Assembly (NCBI GenBank): GCA_032355985.1
Contig: JAUKVZ010000003.1
Location: forward strand, 372,001 to 436,000
DNA from: Sarcodiotheca gaudichaudii
Lineage: Eukaryota; Rhodophyta; Florideophyceae; Gigartinales; Solieriaceae
Reading direction: 5' to 3'
Length of the DNA: 64,000 nucleotides
Part shown: positions 27,899 through 35,061 of the stretch, in pieces
Layout of the letters: every line of letters begins with the position of its first letter
How positions within the stretch are numbered: position 1 is the stretch's first letter
The notes under the pieces: model-generated
What the model was told of the DNA's origin: nothing
Database searches by the model: none
The model's input: only the letters and a program-made list of their open reading frames with translations
Program-made: the position numbers and the translations under genes

Positions 27899-28843
27899 TC
27901 AGCCGGGCGTCGCCTCATGATGGGGCGTTTCCCCTTGCAGGATGCGCCACACATCCTTCACCACCCAGCTCATGTTCTCGTGCGCCCTTGCCGTCGCCGC
28001 CCCGATGTGCGGCGTCAGCCTCACATTCCCCAGACCCACCAGCGGATCATCCGCCACCGGCGGCTCCGGATCGATCACATCCAGACATGCCGTCATCAGG
28101 GGACGCTCACGCAGCGCCGAGGCGAGCGCTTCGGCATCGACGACGAACCCGCGCGCCGCATTGATGAAGATCGCATCCGATTTCAGACGTGTGACCGCAT
28201 CGGCGCTGATGAGCCCCTTGTTGGAAGCACGCCCATCGACGTGCATCGACAGCACATCCGATCGCTCCAGAAGCTCCTCGCGGCTGACTGGCCGTGCCCC
28301 CTGCCGCTCATCTTCCGGAATCTCCATGAGATCGTGATACAGCGTCTCCATGCCGAAGGCGGCGCCGACACGAGCCACGCGTCTGCCGACCCGCCCCATG
28401 CCGTACACGCCGAGTGTCAGATCACTCAGCTGCCGCGGAGCGATGAGAGATCCCCGCAGATCCTTCCACGCACGTGGATCCAGCGCACGATTGACGTACA
28501 CGCGAGGCCGAATCGCATCGAGGATCATCGCCCACACGAGTTCGCAGACGGCGTCGGAGTTCGCATCCGGGGTGTAGATCACGCGAACATCCCGCTCGGC
28601 GCACGCATGCAGATCAATGTTGTCCAGCCCGACACCGGCGCGTCCCACAACACGGAGCGAAGGCGCCTGCGACAGAAGTTCGCGATTGACCTGTGTGTAT
28701 GTGCGCACGATCAGGCCGGAGGCGCGCTCAAGAAGATCAGACTGATCGTGAAGCAGATCTTTAACATCGGCGCGCTCGGACAGCCACGCGCGGCAGACTG
28801 GCGCAATCGATTCGGCAAGAAGTATGAGAGGGCGCTCCGCCAT
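27899..28843 (-). CDS. D-2-hydroxyacid dehydrogenase (phosphoglycerate dehydrogenase-like)
   Basis: The product has 314 residues, an NAD-dependent two-domain dehydrogenase without ACT domain. The catalytic-domain part is VVGRAGVGLDNIDLHACAER. The Rossmann motif is LGVYGMGRVGRRVARVGAAF, the catalytic Arg lies in INAARGFVVD, the Glu in CLDVIDPEPPV and the His in LTPHIGAATARA. The wording is closest to SerA, which makes 3-phosphohydroxypyruvate for serine, but a related 2-oxoacid reductase cannot be excluded. ATG 28843 was preferred to TTG 28873, which would overlap clpS by 4 bp. Confidence 0.85.
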   Translation of the reverse strand: MAERPLILLAESIAPVCRAWLSERADVKDLLHDQSDLLERASGLIVRTYTQVNRELLSQAPSLRVVGRAGVGLDNIDLHACAERDVRVIYTPDANSDAVCELVWAMILDAIRPRVYVNRALDPRAWKDLRGSLIAPRQLSDLTLGVYGMGRVGRRVARVGAAFGMETLYHDLMEIPEDERQGARPVSREELLERSDVLSMHVDGRASNKGLISADAVTRLKSDAIFINAARGFVVDAEALASALRERPLMTACLDVIDPEPPVADDPLVGLGNVRLTPHIGAATARAHENMSWVVKDVWRILQGETPHHEATPG

Positions 28844-28869
28844 GTCAGCAGAGTCCGGCAGGCGGGAAC

Positions 28870-29223
28870 TCAATCGTCGTCGTCATCGCCGCCAAACTCG
28901 GCAGGCTCGATGATGGCGCTCATGGCGCCGGCGCAACTGGCGATCAGCTTGTCAGGGCCGTAGCACCGAATCTGCTCGTGCTTGAGTTCGGCAAGCTCCA
29001 GATGCGTGGTCATGCAGACGGCGCGGCCATCATTATCCACCGACTGCGCCACCTTGAACGCACGTTCCAGTGAGCAATGGAACAGCTCCTGCACCATTTT
29101 GATCACATATTCATACGAATGATCGTCGTCATCCAGGAGAACGACGTTCCAGAGCCGCGGCTTTTCGGTCTGCGGCTCAGAGGGTGTCGCCTGAGGTCGT
29201 GTTTCGAGCGTGGTTTGCGCCAT
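28870..29223 (-). CDS. clpS: ATP-dependent Clp protease adaptor ClpS
   Basis: ClpS brings N-degron substrates to ClpAP/ClpCP. The product has 117 residues. The core reads NVVLLDDDDHSYEYVIKMVQ, LFHCSLERAFKVAQSVDNDG, RAVCMTTHLELAELKHEQI. The D-D-D-x-H/Y segment and the M/L residues of the N-end-residue pocket are recognisable. The C-terminus has an unusual run of Asp residues (FGGDDDDD). TAGGAT lies 6 nt before the ATG. It is divergent from HU across a 200-bp promoter region. Confidence 0.93.
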   Translation of the reverse strand: MAQTTLETRPQATPSEPQTEKPRLWNVVLLDDDDHSYEYVIKMVQELFHCSLERAFKVAQSVDNDGRAVCMTTHLELAELKHEQIRCYGPDKLIASCAGAMSAIIEPAEFGGDDDDD

Positions 29224-29276
29224 GACATCATCCTAGGCTCTTTTGCCTGTCATCTCCTGATCAACCGGAAACGCAC

Positions 29277-29316
29277 TTGTCATCTTGATTGACAAAGTTT
29301 TATCGGCCGGTATGTT
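29277..29316 (+). promoter_or_regulatory. HU promoter with overlapping inverted repeat
   Basis: TTGACA (29289-29294) and TATGTT (29311-29316) are 16 nt apart, about 108 nt before the HU start. An inverted repeat, TTGTCA (29277-29282), tcttgat, TGACAA (29290-29295), covers the -35 box and may be an operator. The rest of the clpS-HU gap shows nothing else I recognise. Confidence 0.5.
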
Positions 29317-29423
29317 CAACGGCGATTGTACACCGGGCGCGGTGCGTCCGGAATGCGCAATCCACGAGAACTCGACTCGCATTTGCCCACGGGCCACGCG
29401 AGTTCATGAAGGAGCAATCAGAG

Positions 29424-29708
29424 ATGAACAAAGGCGATCTGATCGAATCCGTCGCGTCACGCATGGACGAGAGCAAGGCACAAGCCGCCCGAGCCGTCGA
29501 GGCCGTCCTCGAGAGCATCTGTTCCGGCGTGCAGGAGGACGGGAAAGTCACGATCGTCGGGTTCGGCTCCTTCGAGAAGAAGCATCGACCGGCGCGCAAG
29601 GGCATCAATCCTGCCACCAAGGAGCCGATGGAGATCAAGGCTTCCAACACCGTCGGATTCAAGCCCGCCCAGTCTCTGAAGGACTCCCTCACAGAAACGC
29701 CGGCCTGA
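29424..29708 (+). CDS. HU-family DNA-binding protein
   Basis: The product has 94 residues, a small basic nucleoid protein that bends DNA as a dimer. It begins MNKGDLIESVASRMDESKAQ, with VEAVLESICSGVQEDGKVTI and the GFGSFEKKHRPARKGINPAT signature leading into the DNA-binding arm, and ends FKPAQSLKDSL. GAAGGAG lies about 9 nt before ATG 29424; longer upstream in-frame starts are not HU-like. It is convergent with trpE. Confidence 0.95.
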   Translation: MNKGDLIESVASRMDESKAQAARAVEAVLESICSGVQEDGKVTIVGFGSFEKKHRPARKGINPATKEPMEIKASNTVGFKPAQSLKDSLTETPA

Positions 29709-29726
29709 CCTCGTCACACAATCGAA

Positions 29727-31352
29727 TCAGCTGATCTGACCAGCGGAGTCAAACGCCGTCTCCGCCAGTGTGATCGCGCGCGCAAGCGCTGCGGACTTGT
29801 TCACCGTCTCGTCGTATTCGGCGTCCGGCTGTGAGTCCGCCACGATGCCGCCCGCCGCCTGCAGGTGATACGTCCACGTGTCATCCGTGTGCAGCGCCGT
29901 CGGCGTCACGATTGTGCGCAGCGCCAGCGCGATGTCCATGTCGCCATCGAGCGACACATAGCCCATCCCGCCGCCATACGGCCCGCGCCGCACTGGCTCC
30001 AGCTCATCAATGATCTGCATCGCGCGAATCTTCGGCGCGCCGGAGATCGTGCCGACCGGCAGCGTCGCGCGCAGCGCATCCCAGCAGGAGGCGCCCTCCT
30101 TCAACGCGCCCGTCACTGTTGAGCTGATATGCATCACATGGCTGTACCGCTCGATCTCCATCACGCTGTCAAGCTTGACGGATGCAAGCTCACACACCTT
30201 GCCGACATCGTTGCGCCCAAGATCGACAAGCATGATGTGCTCGGCGCGCTCCTTCTCATCAGCAAGCAGTTCACGCTCCAGCGCCTGATCCTCGGCTTCG
30301 GTTGCGCCGCGTTTGCGCGTGCCCGCAAGCGGCCGATTCGTCACGATGCGAAGCCCCGATGACTCCTCATGCCGCACGCGGCAGAGAATCTCCGGACTCG
30401 AAGCGACCAGAATGCACCCTTCCGCCTGCAGATACACCATGTACGGACTCGGGTTCACAGCCCGCAGCGCGCGATACACATCAAATGGATCGGCGCCGCT
30501 TTCCCGCTCAAACCGCTGGCCCAGCACAACCTGAAAAATGTCCCCGGCGCGGATGTACTCGCTCGCCTTCGCAAGCATCGCCGCATGCTCGTCGCGCGTC
30601 AGATTGGAGATGAGCGCTGCGCCATCCGATGGCCCTTCCCGATCGATACGCCCTGCCGGCAGCGGCTTGCTGTGCGTCTGCAGCGTCGTCGCCAGCGTCT
30701 CCAGCGCCGCAACGCCCGCGTCATATGCCGCCCCGGCGTCTGCGCTCGCTTCGACGAAGATCAGCTGGATCGCATGCACGATCTTCGTCGCATGATCAAA
30801 GACCACCACCTGGTCATACAGGCCGAAATGCAGATCAGGCAGGCCGCGATCATCCTTCGGCGCCTGCGCCGGATCGAGCTTGACCGGCTCGGCGTAGCGC
30901 ACGGTGTCATATCCGGCGTAGCCGAACCAGCCGCCGATGACGCAATCGGGCGACAGCCCCTGCTGCCGCTCATCGCGCGTCGGCGCGAGGTAATACAGCG
31001 ACGCCGTCATATCGCGCAGCGTCTGGAACGGATCGGTGTCGGTCAGCGTCTCGCCGGGCTGTCCATCGCGATTCGTGATCTGCACGCGCCGATGATGCGC
31101 CAGCACTTCCGTCCGCGGCCGCGCCCCGAGAATCGAATGCCGCCCGGCCCGCTCGCCTCCTTCAACGGATTCCAGCAGGAAGGAATGCGCCGTTCGCTCA
31201 TCCGGCGCCACCAGCCTGCGATATGCAAGCACAGGCGTAAGCTGATCGCTGAGCATGCGCACACTCACCGGCGCAACGATCGTCCGCCCGGCGGCTTTCC
31301 CGCGGGCGCGTTCGATCAGATCAACGAACTCGTTCCGTGTCTTCGAAGGCAT
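29727..31352 (-). CDS. trpE: Anthranilate synthase component I
   Basis: TrpE converts chorismate to anthranilate with ammonia from TrpG, the first step of tryptophan synthesis. The product has 541 residues. The N-terminal feedback-site region has SFLLESVEGGERAGRHSILG. The catalytic domain has FQVVLGQRF, VNPSPYMVYL, TRPLAGTRKRGA-like NRPLAGTRKRGATEAEDQAL, LVDLGRNDVGKVCEL, GTISGAPKIRAMQIIDELEP and RRGPYGGGMGYVSLDGDMD. A shorter PabB assignment is less likely given the length and full LLES motif. No trpG or other trp gene is adjacent. TACACT lies 9 nt before the ATG. Confidence 0.93.
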   Translation of the reverse strand: MPSKTRNEFVDLIERARGKAAGRTIVAPVSVRMLSDQLTPVLAYRRLVAPDERTAHSFLLESVEGGERAGRHSILGARPRTEVLAHHRRVQITNRDGQPGETLTDTDPFQTLRDMTASLYYLAPTRDERQQGLSPDCVIGGWFGYAGYDTVRYAEPVKLDPAQAPKDDRGLPDLHFGLYDQVVVFDHATKIVHAIQLIFVEASADAGAAYDAGVAALETLATTLQTHSKPLPAGRIDREGPSDGAALISNLTRDEHAAMLAKASEYIRAGDIFQVVLGQRFERESGADPFDVYRALRAVNPSPYMVYLQAEGCILVASSPEILCRVRHEESSGLRIVTNRPLAGTRKRGATEAEDQALERELLADEKERAEHIMLVDLGRNDVGKVCELASVKLDSVMEIERYSHVMHISSTVTGALKEGASCWDALRATLPVGTISGAPKIRAMQIIDELEPVRRGPYGGGMGYVSLDGDMDIALALRTIVTPTALHTDDTWTYHLQAAGGIVADSQPDAEYDETVNKSAALARAITLAETAFDSAGQIS

Positions 31353-31385
31353 GCGGCGCGTAGTGTACGCGCTCGCGCGATTGCG

Positions 31386-33914
31386 TTACGGACAGGGCCC
31401 CCAGCTTCCGATCAGCGCCGCCAGATCCGAACTGCCGACGAATCCATCACCATCGAAATCCAGTGAAGGCTCCGGCAGTCCCCACGAGCCGATCAACGCC
31501 GAGAGATCGCTTGAGCCCACCTGTCCGTCCGCATTCACATCCGCCGGACACGATGGCGGCGGCGCCGCTCGAAACATGCCGCGCCCGTGCGTCGCCGCCA
31601 CCAGCCAGCGATCGTCGTTCTCATCATTCCACCAGAACAACTGGTCAACCAGTGTGTTGGCCGGACCAAGGTTGCTCGTTGTCCAGGTCAGGCCGTCATT
31701 GGCTGAACTGAAGACTCCAAGCTCCGTCCCGATGTACAGCACATCATCATTGACATCGTCAATAACGATTGACTTGACGGGAAGCTCGGGAAGTGCGCCG
31801 GCGCCCGTTCCGGAAATCGGAACCCAGGAGCCGCCGCCAGTGTCGCTGCGCCACACATTCTGCTCGCTGAATCCGCCAAGCGTCACGTACACGCGATCGT
31901 GATCATTCGGATCAATCGCGATGCTCGTGACAAATCGGCTGGGAAGCCCGGTGCTGACCGACTGCCAGACAGGCGAGGGATCCGTGCCGTTGACAGTGCG
32001 TGAGATCTGCCCGCTGTTGTAGGCGACCCAGATCTTGTCCGAGTCACCGGGAGCGACTGCGATGGCGCTGATGACTGATCGCGTTGCAGGCTTGATCTCC
32101 GACCACTGCACCGAGGCCGCTCGCGCATCTTCCGTTCGCCAGAGTCGCGCTCCGCCCCACAACAGCCGCTGGCTCTGATTCGGATCGAGAATGTAGGGCG
32201 TGATGAAGTTTGACGCAGACGCCTCGTAGGGCGTGCCGAGATCTTCAATGCCCTCGAATATCGGTGTCGGAAATGCGCCCCCGGCGGAAGAGCGGAACAG
32301 GTATCCCCACTGCGTCGCCGCGTAGAGATAGTTGACGTTCTCCTTGTCAGCGCCGACCGCAGAGCCATCGCCGCCAATCATTGCGGACCAGGTTTCTGTG
32401 TCGCCCTGATAGACAAGCGTGCCGTTGTCCTGCGTTCCGCCCAGCACTTTGCCCGAGCTGTTGCCACCGCCGCTGTAGAACTGCGTCACGCCATAGTTGT
32501 TGTTCAGTTCCTGCCAACCCTGAAGGCCCTGCACCGCGTACACATCATCCGTCTCGTAGACGCCGCCGTCATTGGTGAAGTAGACCTTCGTATTCGTGAC
32601 GCCGTCGAATCCGGGATGCTCGACGATAATGTGCTGATCGGCATGCGCGGAACTCGGCGCATATTGCCACAGACTGATTCTCCCGAAACTCGCGCCGGCA
32701 TTCGTGGATCGCCAGAGATCGACGCCTCCGATGATCACCGTGTCTGGATCTGTCGGATCCACCCACAGCGCGTTCGACCAGAGGCCCTGTCCGGCCAGGT
32801 ACGCGCCCGGCTGCGTCTCGGAGGTCACCTGAACATAGGTCTGGCCTCCATCGTCAGAGCGATACAAGCCCCATGTCTGGGCGCTTGCGTAGACAACGGA
32901 AGGATTGGATCGAGCGTACGCCGTCTCAACGCGACCGCCCCCGGTGGGAATGCCGACGCCGTCCTGCCAGGTCAGACCGCCGTCTATTGTGTAGGACGCC
33001 CGATGATCCCGACCGGCGATCGCTTTCAGTGGATCCGTCGGATGAAAATCAATGTCGATGGCGCGTTCAAAGCTCTCGCGCGTGAAGCTCGCGCCGGCGT
33101 CATCAGACCTGAAGATCCCCGTGTTCGTGGCGACGAGCATCAGCGTCGATGAACCCGCGGCAAAGTCGATCCGATTGACGAAATGAAAGTTCAGATCCGT
33201 CGTCGAAGGCAGCTGCGTGAACGTGACGCCGCCATTGACGGTCTTGAAGATCCCCGCGCCTCGCACGTAGTTGCCGAAGTGCCCCTCACCGGTCCCGACA
33301 TAGAGCACATTCGGATCTTCCCGATCCATATGCATGTCGCCGATGGCCAGACTCGGCAGAAAGTCATTCAGAGGCTGCCAGTACGCGCCGCCATTGGTCG
33401 ACTTCCATATGCCGCCCGTCACGCCGCCGGCATACATCACCTGCGGATTCGCCGGCGAGATCACCAGCGATCTCGTGCGCCCGCCGATATTGCCCGGCCC
33501 CATCCACTCCCAGTCCAGAGCTGGAGCGGCGCGCTGCGTCTGAATCATCAGTTCGCGCTGCGTCTTGGCTCGCATCAAGGCGCCATCCGGAATCTCGCCA
33601 TGCTCATCGACCCGCTGATCGTGGCGCCACTTCGCCGCATCCATGCCGCCTGTGGCTTTGGGTTGGTCCAGCTTGCGCAGTGTTTTCTCGATCGTGGGCA
33701 GATCGAGACCCATGATCAGGTCATTGGTCAGCCCTGCCTGTGTGTGCAGGCGCTCCAGATCGCCGTGATCGAGGCAGAAGCGCGCCTCGACGCGCTCGTC
33801 CGGAATCTCGCCGACCTGTCCTTCATAAGACAAGCCCTGACAACCAACCATCGCGGTCAGGCACACCCCGGCCGCCGCCATGGCGCGCAGGCATCCACTG
33901 CTCCAATCCGTCAT
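31386..33914 (-). CDS. Surface lipoprotein with BNR/sortilin-like repeats and dockerin-like tail
   Basis: The product has about 842 residues. The N-terminus carries a lipoprotein signal: hydrophobic AMAAAGVCLTAMV, then G-C-Q. Next comes a long region of BNR/VPS10-like propeller repeats, e.g. WKSTNGGAYWQPL, IFKTVNGGVTFTQL, LYRSDDGGQTYVQV and FSSANDGLTWTTSNLG. The end is a pair of calcium-binding-type repeats, DVNADGQVGSSDLSALIGSW and DFDGDGFVGSSDLAALIGSW, then GPCP. Related proteins are glycoside-binding or adhesion factors, but the role is unknown. GGAG lies 6 nt before ATG 33914, which also gives the best lipoprotein signal. Confidence 0.8.
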   Translation of the reverse strand: MTDWSSGCLRAMAAAGVCLTAMVGCQGLSYEGQVGEIPDERVEARFCLDHGDLERLHTQAGLTNDLIMGLDLPTIEKTLRKLDQPKATGGMDAAKWRHDQRVDEHGEIPDGALMRAKTQRELMIQTQRAAPALDWEWMGPGNIGGRTRSLVISPANPQVMYAGGVTGGIWKSTNGGAYWQPLNDFLPSLAIGDMHMDREDPNVLYVGTGEGHFGNYVRGAGIFKTVNGGVTFTQLPSTTDLNFHFVNRIDFAAGSSTLMLVATNTGIFRSDDAGASFTRESFERAIDIDFHPTDPLKAIAGRDHRASYTIDGGLTWQDGVGIPTGGGRVETAYARSNPSVVYASAQTWGLYRSDDGGQTYVQVTSETQPGAYLAGQGLWSNALWVDPTDPDTVIIGGVDLWRSTNAGASFGRISLWQYAPSSAHADQHIIVEHPGFDGVTNTKVYFTNDGGVYETDDVYAVQGLQGWQELNNNYGVTQFYSGGGNSSGKVLGGTQDNGTLVYQGDTETWSAMIGGDGSAVGADKENVNYLYAATQWGYLFRSSAGGAFPTPIFEGIEDLGTPYEASASNFITPYILDPNQSQRLLWGGARLWRTEDARAASVQWSEIKPATRSVISAIAVAPGDSDKIWVAYNSGQISRTVNGTDPSPVWQSVSTGLPSRFVTSIAIDPNDHDRVYVTLGGFSEQNVWRSDTGGGSWVPISGTGAGALPELPVKSIVIDDVNDDVLYIGTELGVFSSANDGLTWTTSNLGPANTLVDQLFWWNDENDDRWLVAATHGRGMFRAAPPPSCPADVNADGQVGSSDLSALIGSWGLPEPSLDFDGDGFVGSSDLAALIGSWGPCP

Positions 33915-34080
33915 CAATCGCTCCATCCACACGACTCACGCGCTCCAGTCCGCCACGACGACGAGGCTGGCGCCAGCCAATCCGCTGCCGATATCCTAGG
34001 CTGTTACGTTCTGCGTTCACGCAAAATCACTGAACGATCGAATCGCCCATATTGGCCGCCATTTCGCAAGGGGAACGCTC

Positions 34081-35058
34081 ATGGCCGGCAAGCTCGTCAA
34101 GTTCACGATCGGCGGCGTCGCCGCGATCCTCATCCTGATCATCATCGTCATCAGCGCAGCGCTCTACTCGATCGACGCCCTCGCCAAGGGCGCCATCGAA
34201 AAGGGCGGCACATACGCCCTCGGCGTCGAAACGAAACTCGACGATGCGAACATCAGACTCCTCTCCGGCAAGTTCGGACTCACCGGCCTCTCCATCCACA
34301 ATCCAGAAGGATTCAAGGATCCCTACTTCCTCGAACTCGGCGATGGACGCGTCGCCATCACCCTCAAATCGGTGACCGAGGAACGTGTCGAACTGCCGGA
34401 GCTCACGCTCGATGATGTCAGCGTCACCCTCATCAAACAGTCCGGCGGATCCAACTACGGCGTCATCCTCGAAAACATTGAAAAGCGAACCGGCGGCAAG
34501 GATGGCACAAAGGACGACAAGCCTGCCGAACCAAAAGCCGAAGGCAAGAAGAAAACCTTCGTCATCCGACAGGTCAACATCAACAACGTCAATGTGAAGG
34601 CTGATCTGGTCGGCGGCGGTGAACTCACCAGCGTCTCCATGAAGATCGACAACATCAATCTTCAGGATGTCGGCGAGAAGGATCCCAACGTCACGATCGA
34701 CAAACTGATGTCCATCCTCATCCAGGCCCTCATCTCCGGCATCCTCGAAAAGGGAACCGGCATCCTGCCCGATGACATCATGGGCGGACTCAAGAGCGGC
34801 ATGTCCGAACTGCAGTCACTCGGCGACATGGGCATCAGCGTCTCGAGCGGCGCCGCGGAACAACTGCAGAATCTCAGCAAGAATGTCGGCGACGTCGGCA
34901 AGAATGTCGGCGGCGAAGTCGGCGGCGCGATCGAAGATGCGGCCGAAGGCATCGGCGGCCTCTTCGGCGGCAAGAAAAAGGACGACGACAAGAAGTCCGA
35001 CGAGAAGAAGGACGACGAAAAAAAGAACAACGACTCGGGGAGTGACGAGGACTTCTAA
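34081..35058 (+). CDS. AsmA-like membrane-anchored protein with charged tail
   Basis: The product has 325 residues. A signal anchor, KFTIGGVAAILILIIIVISA, is followed by DALAKGAIEKGGTYALGVET and LDDANIRLLSGKFGLTGLSI. This is the typical start of AsmA/DUF748-type proteins (beta-strand groove family, envelope lipid transport or homeostasis). The middle has FVIRQVNINNVNVKADLVGG. The C-terminal 40 residues are almost only K, D, E, G, N and S, which is unusual. AAGGGGA lies before the ATG. It is divergent from the BNR lipoprotein and convergent with the next protein, 3 bp apart. Confidence 0.7.
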   Translation: MAGKLVKFTIGGVAAILILIIIVISAALYSIDALAKGAIEKGGTYALGVETKLDDANIRLLSGKFGLTGLSIHNPEGFKDPYFLELGDGRVAITLKSVTEERVELPELTLDDVSVTLIKQSGGSNYGVILENIEKRTGGKDGTKDDKPAEPKAEGKKKTFVIRQVNINNVNVKADLVGGGELTSVSMKIDNINLQDVGEKDPNVTIDKLMSILIQALISGILEKGTGILPDDIMGGLKSGMSELQSLGDMGISVSSGAAEQLQNLSKNVGDVGKNVGGEVGGAIEDAAEGIGGLFGGKKKDDDKKSDEKKDDEKKNNDSGSDEDF

Positions 35059-35061
35059 GAC

